From CAWFZT01 sp963820415 (lineage in GTDB: Bacteria > Chloroflexota > Anaerolineae > Anaerolineales > Anaerolineaceae): a stretch of DNA of 64,000 nucleotides. Under the pieces are notes generated by a model, which saw nothing but the letters and a program-made list of their open reading frames with translations, was not told where the DNA came from and ran no database searches. Of this stretch, positions 53,427-61,097 are shown one piece after another. How positions within the stretch are numbered: the first letter of the stretch is position 1; each line of letters begins with the position of its first letter. The stretch spans positions 868,001-932,000 of the forward strand of contig CAWFZT010000008.1 of the NCBI GenBank assembly GCA_963820415.1, read 5' to 3'. The position numbers and the translations under genes were made by a program.

Positions 53427-53667
53427 GTCATTGCGAGCCGTCTTCGGCGACACCCTTGGTGCACCCGGAGGGGTGAGCAATCTCAGAGCCGGCAGTGAGA
53501 TTGCTCACCCCTGCGGGCACCTCTTCACGCCCTTGGCGTATCCGAAGGGGTAGGTGCACCCGACGCTCGGCAGCGCACCCGACACTCGGCAGCGCACCCG
53601 AAGGGGTGAGGGGTGAGGGGTGTGCACCAAGCGTGTCGCTCGCGTAAGAACGCTCACTCGCAATGAC
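53427..53667. repeat. 240-bp repeat element with terminal inverted repeats and internal 17-bp hairpin
   Basis: The borders GTCATTGCGAG (53427-53437) and CTCGCAATGAC (53657-53667) are exact inverted 11-mers of the common TCATTGCGAG dispersed-repeat class. Inside, 53469-53485 pairs perfectly with 53496-53512 (17 bp, loop GAGCCGGCAG). Short tandem units (CGGCAGCGCACCCGA twice near 53566-53600, GGGGTGA three times near 53603-53625) follow. The stop of the MBL gene lies 2 bp from its right edge. No coding potential is convincing. Confidence 0.75.
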
Positions 53668-53668
53668 T

Positions 53669-54508
53669 CTAAGAAACAGGCTGCCAGCGCCATTCGACGC
53701 CTAGCGGCGTGACTCGCCCTACCCCAGGAAAAGGTAAATGCGGCCCGAAGGCCAGGGCGTGCTGCGCCACGGCCTGATTTAACAAGTGGAATTTATCTTT
53801 CTCCGCCTGCTCGAATTCGAAATCAGCGTACCAGTGCCATTCAGGGTGTTCCATCAGGATTGGATGTCCAACCGTGTCCGCCAGATGGATGAAATATTCG
53901 CCTGCGGAAGTCACTGCCAGGGCGGCGTGACCGGGCCGGTGCCCGGAAGCCGGGATGAGCTGGAAACCGGGTAGAAACTCGACCCCCGCTTCGACAACTC
54001 TTACCCGCTCCCGGATCAGGGGCAGCGTTTTGCGCCCGAAATAGGTCAAAAACTCCGGCCATCGTGCCACCAGGGCCTGGTTGGTCCAGAAATCCCAGGC
54101 TTCTTTCAGCATAATATAGCCTGCGCTGGGGAATGCCAGTTGGTTGTCCTGAGTCAGGATGCCCCCGATGTGGTCGATGTCCCCATGTGTGATGATGATC
54201 AGGTCGATATCGGCCGGGGTAATGCCTTCGTCCTGCAGCCGCTCCGGCAGTGCCCCTCCGCGGCGCTGTACGCCTTTACCCCAGCCGGCGTCGACCAGGA
54301 TGCGTTGCTGCCCGGCCTGCATGAACAGGCAATTGAAGTAAACGGTGGATTCGTTGGCAGGATAACCGCCTTCCAGCAGCGCTTTTTTCACCTGCTCAGC
54401 CGGGGCATCTTTGATCACGCTGTCGATGGCTACAACTTCCACCCCATCGCAGATTGCCACACAATTTATCGCCCCCACCTTGAAATGATAGTTCTCGGTT
54501 AAGGTCAT
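53669..54508 (-). CDS. Metallo-beta-lactamase-fold hydrolase
   Basis: A 279-residue MBL-fold enzyme with the metal motif THGDIDHIGG (HxDxDH in place of HxHxDH), further ligands in ASGHRPGH and a C-terminal Asp in HLADTVGHP. The family includes lactonases, glyoxalase II-type and other hydrolases. The Asp for His change at the second position is found in several branches and does not imply inactivity. ATG 54508 is preferred (GAGAGG upstream). It lies downstream of and co-oriented with the SDR at 54576, 67 bp away, so the two may share the promoter at 55439-55467. Confidence 0.87.
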   Translation of the reverse strand: MTLTENYHFKVGAINCVAICDGVEVVAIDSVIKDAPAEQVKKALLEGGYPANESTVYFNCLFMQAGQQRILVDAGWGKGVQRRGGALPERLQDEGITPADIDLIIITHGDIDHIGGILTQDNQLAFPSAGYIMLKEAWDFWTNQALVARWPEFLTYFGRKTLPLIRERVRVVEAGVEFLPGFQLIPASGHRPGHAALAVTSAGEYFIHLADTVGHPILMEHPEWHWYADFEFEQAEKDKFHLLNQAVAQHALAFGPHLPFPGVGRVTPLGVEWRWQPVS

Positions 54509-54575
54509 GCGATTCCTCTCTGCAATGATTTGGCAATGGTGAGCCAATGACTGTTGATTATAGCGAGTAAATTCC

Positions 54576-55400
54576 TCAGGTTGTTTCTAAATTCTTCCGC
54601 CCCGCCGCCACCGCCAGCACCTTGTTCTGGGCTGTGCGCCAGCGCTTTCCGACGAATTTCGCCACCACACCGGGCGGGATGAGCGATCCGAGTCGCTGTA
54701 GGACGCAGTTCAAAAATCCCGGTATGTAAAGCGCCTTGCCGCGCAGCCCACAATCAATCGTCTTGCGCGCCACCGCCTGGGTATCCATAGTCGTCATCTT
54801 GCCCCAGAAGCCCTGGGCGAAAATCTTGCGCATGCTGGCAGGGGTGGTTGGCAGCCCTGCCGGGCAGAGGGCAGTCACGCTGCCAAAATCTCTGATCTCT
54901 TCGCGGATGGCGCACGAAAAATCGACCAGGAAGCGCTTGCTCGCGGCATAGGTGGCTTTGTACGGCATGGGGAAAAAAGCCGCCAGGCTGCATACATTGA
55001 GCAGCATAAAACGCCGGTCATGGGCGCGCAGACCCAGGATCGCATGGGTCATATCCACGGTTGACTCGACGTCCACCTGGATAATGCGCAGGATTTGTTC
55101 GCGGGTCTTTTCCAGGAAAGCACCTTCATTATCCAGGCCGGCTACGTTTAACAGTCCCCAGAATTGGCAACCCTCGGATTTGAGCTGGTTGAACAATTCC
55201 TGGCGCGCCTGGCTGGAGGTCAAATCGCAGGCCTTATAACGCGCCTTAACGCCGTAAATTTCAGCAATGCAGTCGGCAAAATCTGCGCCTTCCTCACTGA
55301 TGTCGGTCAGGTACAGGTTGTAGCCGCGCCTGGCGCATTCCACCACCAAAGCGCTTCCCAGTCCCCCGGTGGCGCCACTGATCATCAGGTAGTTTTCCAT
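54576..55400 (-). CDS. Short-chain dehydrogenase/reductase (SDR)
   Basis: A 274-residue classical-type SDR: nucleotide loop GATGGLGSA (about 9), NVAG (about 85), SLAAFFPMP region and the catalytic YAASK (about 146-150). It probably reduces or oxidises a lipid or carbonyl with NAD(P)H. It is divergent from an SDR-TetR pair, with a 159-bp shared control region holding strong promoters on both strands. It likely belongs to the regulon of the TetR protein. Substrate unknown. Confidence 0.85.
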   Translation of the reverse strand: MENYLMISGATGGLGSALVVECARRGYNLYLTDISEEGADFADCIAEIYGVKARYKACDLTSSQARQELFNQLKSEGCQFWGLLNVAGLDNEGAFLEKTREQILRIIQVDVESTVDMTHAILGLRAHDRRFMLLNVCSLAAFFPMPYKATYAASKRFLVDFSCAIREEIRDFGSVTALCPAGLPTTPASMRKIFAQGFWGKMTTMDTQAVARKTIDCGLRGKALYIPGFLNCVLQRLGSLIPPGVVAKFVGKRWRTAQNKVLAVAAGRKNLETT

Positions 55401-55438
55401 GATCCGTTCTCCACAATTTAATGTTTTAATCTTGATTA

Positions 55439-55525
55439 ACTATACCGCATTTCTTTTGATTTGTCAATCAACTGATTTAGTCAAATGGTTCAACCTATTG
55501 ACAAACCGCGTGATTGATTTACAAT
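55439..55525. promoter_or_regulatory. Divergent promoter region with probable TetR operator
   Basis: Minus strand: TTGACA (55467-55462), 17 bp, TATAGT (55444-55439) for the SDR at 54576. Plus strand: TTGACA (55498-55503), 16 bp, TACAAT (55520-55525) for the SDR-TetR operon. The palindrome TTGATT-TGTC-AATCAA (55456-55471) covers the minus-strand -35 box, an ideal place for repression. Its half site TTGATT recurs at 55433-55438 (GATTAA context) and 55541-55546. The TetR gene downstream is the obvious candidate to bind it. Confidence 0.75.
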
Positions 55526-55559
55526 TATTCTGTCTGACTATTGATTTAAGGAATAATTA

Positions 55560-56453
55560 ATGACCGAATCCACAAACCTGTCTGGCAAAATCGCCGTGGT
55601 CACCGGGGCAACCGCCGGCATCGGCCTGCAAGCTGCCACGGTCCTGTCTAGTCAGGGCGCTTTCGTCATCGGCGTGGGGCGCGACCCGCAGCGCTGCCTT
55701 AAAGCCGAGGCGTCCATCCGGGCGGCCTGTCCCCAGGCCCAGGTGCGTTACCTGTTAGCTGACCTGTCCCAGATGAGCCAGGTACGTACGCTGGCGGCGT
55801 CCGTCCGCCAGGAGCTTCATTCCCGCCGCCTGCCCGCCCTGGATATACTGGTCAACAATGCCGGCACCTATTCCGCCAGATACACCAGGACTGCCGACGG
55901 GCTCGAGCTGACCCTGGCGGTCAACCATTTCGCCGCCTTCCTGCTCACCCACGAATTACTGTCTCTCCTCACTGCAGCCAATTCCGGGCGCATTATCACC
56001 GTCAGTTCGGGTTCGCATTTCGGCGCATTCCTCGATTTGAAGCGGTTGAACCGCCCATTGGTCTATAACGGTCTATGGGCTTACAAGGTCTCGAAGCTGG
56101 CCAACGTGCTGTTCAGTCTGGAGCTGAACCGCCGCCTGCGCCTGGCGGCCACACCTGCCCGGGCTTTCGCGCTTGAACCAGGGTTGGTCAACACCGAAAT
56201 CGGCCAGAAAACCGGCGACAGGCTGTCAGCCCTGGTGTGGAAATATCGCCGGCGCAGGGGCGCTTCACCCGAGGTGCCGGTCAGGACGATCCTTTTCCTG
56301 GTCAGCCAGGCAGCCCTGCCAGACGCCACCTACTGGCGCGACTGCCGCCCCAAAACGCCCAGCCGGCAGGCGCAGCGCCCCGACCTTGCCCGCCAGTTGT
56401 GGGAAATCTCCAGCCGGTTATGCGCCATCCATGCAGAAAACCAGGAGAAATAG
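55560..56453 (+). CDS. Short-chain dehydrogenase/reductase, retinol-dehydrogenase-like
   Basis: A 297-residue SDR: TGATAGIGLQ (nucleotide loop, about 16), NNAGTY (about 98), VSSGSHF and a catalytic motif YNGLWAYKVSK, in which YKVSK replaces YxxxK with normal spacing. The layout resembles the RDH/WWOX-like group that acts on hydrophobic carbonyls. It starts 34 bp after the predicted -10 box with an AAGGA ribosome site. The TetR gene follows immediately (2 bp), giving an SDR-TetR operon that is probably autoregulated. Confidence 0.87.
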   Translation: MTESTNLSGKIAVVTGATAGIGLQAATVLSSQGAFVIGVGRDPQRCLKAEASIRAACPQAQVRYLLADLSQMSQVRTLAASVRQELHSRRLPALDILVNNAGTYSARYTRTADGLELTLAVNHFAAFLLTHELLSLLTAANSGRIITVSSGSHFGAFLDLKRLNRPLVYNGLWAYKVSKLANVLFSLELNRRLRLAATPARAFALEPGLVNTEIGQKTGDRLSALVWKYRRRRGASPEVPVRTILFLVSQAALPDATYWRDCRPKTPSRQAQRPDLARQLWEISSRLCAIHAENQEK

Positions 56454-56455
56454 TA

Positions 56456-57034
56456 ATGGAAGCAAACTCTTTATCTGTTGAAGACCGCATCGTCCAGGCT
56501 GCCATCGAGTGCATCGAAAGATACGGCATCCAGGGCGCCACCAATCGCAAAATTGCTGCGCTGGCCGGGGTAAACAACGCCGCCATCAACTATTACTTCC
56601 GCAGCAAGGAAGCCCTGGTCGAGCGCTGCATGCGCGTGACCCTGGATAACGCCTTCGATTGGGAGGATATCGCTAACCTGCCTGGGCGGACCGCTCGAGA
56701 AAGGTGCGCCGCCATTTTCAAAGACCTGATCCAGGGCGGGATTAACTATCCGGGCCTGACCCGTTCTCATTTTTTTGACCTGATCAGCCAGGGGAATTAC
56801 CAGTCTTTAGCGGTACAAAAGCTGAACGAATTCGTCGAGAACCTGGCCAAAGACCTGGACCAGAAAGGCGCCGGCCTGGAAGCCAACGAGCTGCGCCTGG
56901 CCTGTGTCCAGATCACCTCAGCCGCCATGATGGTGATCCTGGCCCCGCAGTTGTTCGCTCCATTCGGCTTCGACCTGCGCGACCCGTCCACCCGCCACAG
57001 CTTCGTCGACCGCCTGGTAGACCACCTGTTGTAG
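56456..57034 (+). CDS. TetR-family transcriptional regulator
   Basis: A 192-residue repressor-type protein. The N-terminal helix-turn-helix (about 10-55) shows IVQAAIECIERYGIQGATNRKIAALAGVNN and INYYFRSKEALVERCM (quoted in parts: ATNRKIAALAGVNNAAINYY). The C-terminal ligand-binding domain is divergent. ATG 56456 has AGGAG upstream, within the end of the SDR gene. It probably controls both flanking SDR transcription units through the palindrome at 55456-55471. The ligand is unknown and is likely a substrate of the SDRs. Confidence 0.92.
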   Translation: MEANSLSVEDRIVQAAIECIERYGIQGATNRKIAALAGVNNAAINYYFRSKEALVERCMRVTLDNAFDWEDIANLPGRTARERCAAIFKDLIQGGINYPGLTRSHFFDLISQGNYQSLAVQKLNEFVENLAKDLDQKGAGLEANELRLACVQITSAAMMVILAPQLFAPFGFDLRDPSTRHSFVDRLVDHLL

Positions 57035-57041
57035 TGGCGGC

Positions 57042-57170
57042 CCTTGCGAAGGTTGTCCTAAATACCCTGCTATTGACCCATAACCCTTCGCAAGGTTATC
57101 TGCAACCATGACCCAAACCTTGCGAAGGGTACTCATTACTCAAATATTATCGTTCTCAACCTTCGCAAGG
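57042..57170. repeat. Four alternating-orientation copies of an 11-bp repeat
   Basis: CCTTGCGAAGG occurs at 57042-57052 and 57118-57128, and its reverse complement CCTTCGCAAGG at 57085-57095 and 57160-57170. Orientation alternates (+,-,+,-) with intervals of 43, 33 and 42 bp, so two hairpins, or one large nested structure, can form. It directly follows the TetR stop and may serve as transcription end or be a dispersed repeat cluster. Confidence 0.8.
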
Positions 57171-57260
57171 TGACGAGTTTACATGAGGTTGCACCCTGCC
57201 TGCAAAATCTTTATACTGGTTGTAAGAATTTGGTTGTAAAAAGGCTGCTTCAGGTGTGTC

Positions 57261-58250
57261 ATGCTCAATTATGTCCGTTCGGTGCTCAATCCGGATATCT
57301 ATCACGGGACTCATAAACCTGGTCCTTTCTTTGAGGGCTGGTATTTCAAATTGATCGACGCCAGCCAGCACAAGCGTTGGTGCATTATCCCAGGCACGTA
57401 CATCGGCAAAGACCCGGCGGATACGCATGCCTTCATCCAGGTCATGGACGGCGTCAGTGGGGAGAGCAGCTACCTGCCGTTCGATTACCGGGCTTTTGTG
57501 ACCCGGCAGGACCGTTTCGAGGTCAACCTGGCCAATAACTGCTTCACCGCCCATGGCATCCGGCTGGATATCTCCCATCCTGGTTTGAGCCTGCACGGCG
57601 AGCTGGACTTTGAGCAGGTTTACCCCTGGCCGGTTTCACTCTTCTCCCCTGGCATCATGGGCTGGTATGCCTGGGCGCCGGGGATGGAATGTTACCACGG
57701 CGTGGTAAGCCTGGACCATTCCCTGCGGGGCGCCCTGGAAATTAACGGCGAACAGGTCGATTTCAGCGGAGGGCGCGGTTACACCGAAAAGGACTGGGGA
57801 AAATCCTTCCCCACGGCCTGGATATGGATGCAGACGAACCACTTCCGCCAGCCGGGCAGCAGCCTGACTTTCTCCGCGGCGATCATTCCCTGGGGCAAGA
57901 ACTCCTTCGACGGATTTATTGCCGGGCTTTTAACCGGAGGGCGCCTCTACCGTTTTGCTACCTACACCGGCGCGCATTTGGATGAATACACCATCAGCGA
58001 TCATGCCGCCCACGCCGTTTTATCTGACCGTTCCAGCCGGCTGGAGGTGACTGCCATGCCGGCGGAGGGCGGTATCCTGCGCGCCCCCACCACTACCCAG
58101 ATGGACCGGCGCATCACCGAAACCCTCTCGGCTCAGGTCCAGGTCAAGCTGTCGCGCCGGCAGGGCGGTCGCTGGCCGGTAGAATTCGACGATACCGGCC
58201 GCCACGCCGGTCTGGAAGTTAACGGCAGCATGGCTTCTTCTACCCGTTAG
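57261..58250 (+). CDS. Tocopherol cyclase-like protein
   Basis: A 329-residue member of the tocopherol cyclase (VTE1-like) family, a lipocalin/AttH-like two-domain beta-barrel. Diagnostic segments are GPFFEGWYFKLID, GYTEKDWGKSFPTAWIWMQTNHF (shown as YTEKDWGKSFPTAWIWMQ) and the C-terminal RHAGLEVNG. In plants and cyanobacteria the enzyme closes the chromanol ring, while most bacterial homologues outside phototrophs have unknown roles, probably acting on lipids or quinones. It runs without ribosome-site doubt from ATG 57261. Its last codons overlap a truncated pyrophosphatase frame. Confidence 0.85.
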   Translation: MLNYVRSVLNPDIYHGTHKPGPFFEGWYFKLIDASQHKRWCIIPGTYIGKDPADTHAFIQVMDGVSGESSYLPFDYRAFVTRQDRFEVNLANNCFTAHGIRLDISHPGLSLHGELDFEQVYPWPVSLFSPGIMGWYAWAPGMECYHGVVSLDHSLRGALEINGEQVDFSGGRGYTEKDWGKSFPTAWIWMQTNHFRQPGSSLTFSAAIIPWGKNSFDGFIAGLLTGGRLYRFATYTGAHLDEYTISDHAAHAVLSDRSSRLEVTAMPAEGGILRAPTTTQMDRRITETLSAQVQVKLSRRQGGRWPVEFDDTGRHAGLEVNGSMASSTR

Positions 58251-58492
58251 CTTACGGCTACGTCCCCGGGGTGCAGACCCCGGACGGAGAAGAGCAGGAC
58301 GCTTACGTGCTGGGCGTTTTCGAGCCGCTCGAACACTTCGAAGGGTGCTGCATCGCCGTCATCCATCGCCTGGACGACGATGACGATAAACTGGTGCTCG
58401 TCCCAGATGGCATGCTGTACACCGACGACCAGGTGCTGGCCCTGACCGAATTCCAGGAACCCTTTTTCAAAGTGGTTGTGATCAGAAATTGA
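58223..58492 (+). pseudogene. 5'-truncated inorganic pyrophosphatase-type gene
   Basis: The frame reads HGFFYPLAYGYVPGV, then DGEEQDAYVLGVFEPL, IAVIHRLDDDDDKLVLVPDG and ALTEFQEPFFKV, matching a small (about 115 residues) bacterial diphosphatase-like family. The first about 20 residues (normally containing DRPLGSxHP) are missing: a TAA (58220-58222) directly precedes, and no start codon exists before GTG 58271. The fragment begins where the tocopherol-cyclase-like gene ends, suggesting a deletion junction there. Confidence 0.6.
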
Positions 58493-58590
58493 GATGAAAG
58501 CGCTGAAGCTTGCCGCTTTCGATATTCAAATGCGCAGTATACTTCTGGTGTACTTATCAATCTGGGAAAGTGGCTAAAAAAGAGGTTAGC

Positions 58591-59283
58591 ATGGCGCCTT
58601 TGAATTCCTTTTTGCCCTTCGTATCCTGTATCGTCAGTTTAGTCTTCGCCTTCTTCGTCTTCAGGCGCTACCTCGTGCGCAGAGGCATGCACTTGCTGCT
58701 GTGGGGCATCGGGATGCTTTTCTATGCCATCGGCGGTTTTTGCGAAGCAGCCTATAGCGTAGCAGGCTGGCATCCACTTATCTTTCGCCTGTGGTACCTG
58801 TTCGGGGCCATCCTGGTGGCCGCATGGCTGGGCCAGGGCACAGTCTACTTGCTGGCCAGGCGCCGGCTTGCGCATGGGCTGATGATCGTGCTCGGACTGG
58901 CATCCCTTTTCGCGGCGATACAAGTTTTCAACGCTCAACTCGACCCAACCCAAATGACGGCTGGCAGCGAGCTGAGCGGCCAGGTGATTGTCTCCCCTGG
59001 CGTGCGTGTCCTGACGCCCTTTTTCAACATATATGGCACACTGACCCTGGTCGGCGGAGCAATCTGGTCCGCCATTACATTCTGGCGCAAGCACATCCTC
59101 CTCCACCGCGTGATCGGTAACGTGTTCATCGCCGTCGGTGCCATCCTGCCGGCCTTCGGCGGCACCTTTAGCAGCTTTGGCATTTCCGGGTCGCTGTATT
59201 GGAGCGAGATGCTGGGGGCGGTGCTGATGTTCATCGGCTTCCTCCGCGCTACCACCCCCATGGCGGCTGAAAAAAAGGCGTGA
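58591..59283 (+). CDS. Seven-span membrane protein of unknown function
   Basis: A 230-residue protein with seven evenly spaced hydrophobic segments and short loops: FLPFVSCIVSLVFAFFVF at the N-terminus, then spans near residues 35, 65, 92, 135, 170 and 195. I do not recognise the family. ATG 58591 is chosen because AGAGG lies 5 nt upstream. It is followed after about 77 bp by the VOC gene. It could be a sensor or receptor-type domain without output, but nothing supports a function. Confidence 0.7.
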   Translation: MAPLNSFLPFVSCIVSLVFAFFVFRRYLVRRGMHLLLWGIGMLFYAIGGFCEAAYSVAGWHPLIFRLWYLFGAILVAAWLGQGTVYLLARRRLAHGLMIVLGLASLFAAIQVFNAQLDPTQMTAGSELSGQVIVSPGVRVLTPFFNIYGTLTLVGGAIWSAITFWRKHILLHRVIGNVFIAVGAILPAFGGTFSSFGISGSLYWSEMLGAVLMFIGFLRATTPMAAEKKA

Positions 59284-59360
59284 TTGGGATAGATCATTCC
59301 AATAAGTGTTGTACAATCGTAAATGAAACCCATTCTGAATCCCGCCCGCCGAGGTTTCGC

Positions 59361-59774
59361 TTGAAAAAACCGAAACCAGCCCCTCTCATTCACAAAATCG
59401 ACTGTGTGAGCTTCTACGTGCCCGACCTGGAGGCCGGCCTGGCCTTTTATCGCGATAGGCTGGGCCATACCCTGGTCTGGCGCGCCGGGCATGCCGTGGG
59501 TCTGCGCTTGCCCGGCACGGATGCCGAGATCACCCTGCAGGACGAACGGCCGGGCCAGGAGATCGATTTCAAGGTGCCTTCGGTAGATCAGGCTGCCCGG
59601 CAGTTCGTCGAGGCCGGGGGAACGATCCTCGTGCCGCCCTTCGATATCCAGATCGGGCGGGCGGTAGTGGTGCAGGACCCGTGGGGCAACCCGTACGTGC
59701 TGTTAGACGCCAGCAAGGGGCTGCTGGACACCGATGAAAACGGAAGGGTGATCGGCAACCAGCAGTTAGAATAA
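59361..59774 (+). CDS. VOC-family (glyoxalase/dioxygenase-like) protein
   Basis: A 137-residue vicinal oxygen chelate fold protein: beta-alpha-beta-beta-beta halves with IDCVSFYVPDLEAGLAFYRDRLG at the start (quoted as VSFYVPDLEAGLAFYRDRLG) and VQDPWGNPYVLLD at the end. Candidate metal ligands are few (Glu in ITLQDE), so catalysis or antibiotic binding are both possible. TTG 59361 is preferred since GAGG lies 8 nt upstream; the frame is open further upstream. The Nudix gene follows after 12 bp, suggesting an operon. Confidence 0.82.
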   Translation: MKKPKPAPLIHKIDCVSFYVPDLEAGLAFYRDRLGHTLVWRAGHAVGLRLPGTDAEITLQDERPGQEIDFKVPSVDQAARQFVEAGGTILVPPFDIQIGRAVVVQDPWGNPYVLLDASKGLLDTDENGRVIGNQQLE

Positions 59775-59786
59775 GGAGGGCAAGCC

Positions 59787-60251
59787 GTGAAAAAAACCAG
59801 CGCAGGCATTCTCATGTACCGGCGCACGCCAACGACCCTGGAAATTTTCCTCGTCCATCCGGGCGGGCCGTTCTGGGCCAAAAAAGACCTGAGCGCCTGG
59901 TCGATCCCTAAAGGTGAGATCGGCGCCGAACAGCCGGTTGAGGCCGCCCGGCGGGAGTTCTTCGAGGAGACCGGGGCAAAAATAGAAGGCGAGCTGCTCC
60001 CGCTGTCGCCGCAGAAGCAGAAGAGCGGCAAGAACATCTACGCCTGGGCAGTCGAAGGCGACCTCGACCCGGCTGCCATTACCAGCAACACCTTCGAGCT
60101 GGAATGGCCGCCTCACTCAGGGCAGGTGCAGCGTTTCCCCGAGATCGACAAAGCCGCCTGGTTCTCGGTGCAGTTGGCCATCCAGAAAATCAACCCCGCC
60201 CAGACCGGCTTTATCTACGAACTGATCAATAAACTGGGGGTGAATATTTGA
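59787..60251 (+). CDS. Nudix hydrolase
   Basis: A 154-residue pyrophosphohydrolase with a full Nudix box (about 42-64): GEIGAEQPVEAARREFFEETG. The N-terminus SAGILMYRR and PKGE are typical of a branch that hydrolyses diadenosine polyphosphates, dNTPs or nucleotide sugars. AAGGAGGG upstream of ATG 59787. It follows the VOC gene closely. The substrate cannot be told from the motif. Confidence 0.92.
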   Translation: MKKTSAGILMYRRTPTTLEIFLVHPGGPFWAKKDLSAWSIPKGEIGAEQPVEAARREFFEETGAKIEGELLPLSPQKQKSGKNIYAWAVEGDLDPAAITSNTFELEWPPHSGQVQRFPEIDKAAWFSVQLAIQKINPAQTGFIYELINKLGVNI

Positions 60252-60267
60252 CCCCTCTCGAATGGTC

Positions 60268-60329
60268 ATCCTGAATGCCCCGTTTTGTTGTATTTAACCG
60301 ACCATCAAAACGTAAGGGGCATGAAGGAT
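60268..60329. repeat. Imperfect inverted repeat at the edge of an AT-rich island
   Basis: ATCCTGAATGCCCCGTTTT (60268-60286) and its partner at 60307-60329 (AAAACGTAAGGGGCATGAAGGAT in two parts, AAAACGTAAGGGGC and ATGAAGGAT) form an 18-bp imperfect stem around a 20-nt loop. It resembles the TCATCCTGA...GAAGGATC dispersed repeat. It separates the Nudix gene from a 700-bp AT-rich stretch. Confidence 0.55.
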
Positions 60330-60435
60330 CTATCAGCACCAGCGGAAAGTCACCTATTCTTTATAGAATTGTACGGGATGTTACTAATCCACATAATTCC
60401 TAGCTATTTAGAATTAGACAACCAGGTGAATAATC

Positions 60436-60981
60436 ATGCAATATCGAGAAGTAATCGAACTTGTCGCTAACATACTAAAGGAGTTCGATTCAGAACGTCC
60501 TGTTCATAAAGTTTTCCAACCAGGAATTGGTCCATTTGGCGAACCACAAATTGTTGCAGAAATTGCGAAAAGATTGTCAAAGAGGGGAATATCAGCACGG
60601 ACAAAACGTGCCCCAGATTTAGAAATACAAGATGAATGGGCGATAGAGTTTAAAATAGTGCGTCCATTCGGAGATAATGGAAAGGAAGCTGAAAATTGGA
60701 GTGTGAATGTGCTTCATCCATATTCTGGAAATATTAGCCTGATTGGGGATGCTATCAAATTAAGTGGGATAAAAAACAATCATCGAAAAGCCCTATTCGT
60801 CATTGGTTATGAACATGATCCTGCAAAGATAAGCCTTGATCCTTTAATACTCTCATTCGAGTTAATCGCTAAAGAGGTAATGGCAATACCCTTAGAGGAA
60901 AGAATTGAAGAAAAAAGAGGTCATTTAGTTCATCCTGAACATCAAGTGCTTCGATGTATCGGTTGGGAATTAGGATTATGA
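60436..60981 (+). CDS. AT-rich orphan gene, probable PD-(D/E)xK nuclease-like protein
   Basis: A 181-residue protein with clearly lower GC than all its neighbours and different codon use (many AAA, ATA, TTA). The stretch APDLEIQDEWAIEFKIVRPFGDNG has the PD...(E)xK spacing of restriction-endonuclease-fold nucleases: Asp in PDLEI and Glu-Phe-Lys. N- and C-terminal helices flank it. No methyltransferase, helicase or toxin-antitoxin partner is adjacent. Likely acquired by transfer. It may be a solitary restriction or mobile-element nuclease; no firm family assignment. Confidence 0.65.
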   Translation: MQYREVIELVANILKEFDSERPVHKVFQPGIGPFGEPQIVAEIAKRLSKRGISARTKRAPDLEIQDEWAIEFKIVRPFGDNGKEAENWSVNVLHPYSGNISLIGDAIKLSGIKNNHRKALFVIGYEHDPAKISLDPLILSFELIAKEVMAIPLEERIEEKRGHLVHPEHQVLRCIGWELGL

Positions 60982-61097
60982 AGACTTTTTTTGGTTTTTA
61001 TGGGTGGTTTGCCAATCTACTTAATTTGGACTTCGGAATTGTCAATTATCACATTCGAATACCAATTTATCTCCAAAGATATTATAGGACCTGTTAG

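Noticed and set aside
53505..53693. Short minus-strand open frame inside the repeat element
   Set aside because: It translates tandem and inverted repeat sequence and overlaps the MBL gene end; no ribosome site.
57042..57170. CRISPR array
   Set aside because: The repeats are 11 bp, alternate in orientation and lack uniform repeat-spacer units; no cas gene is present.
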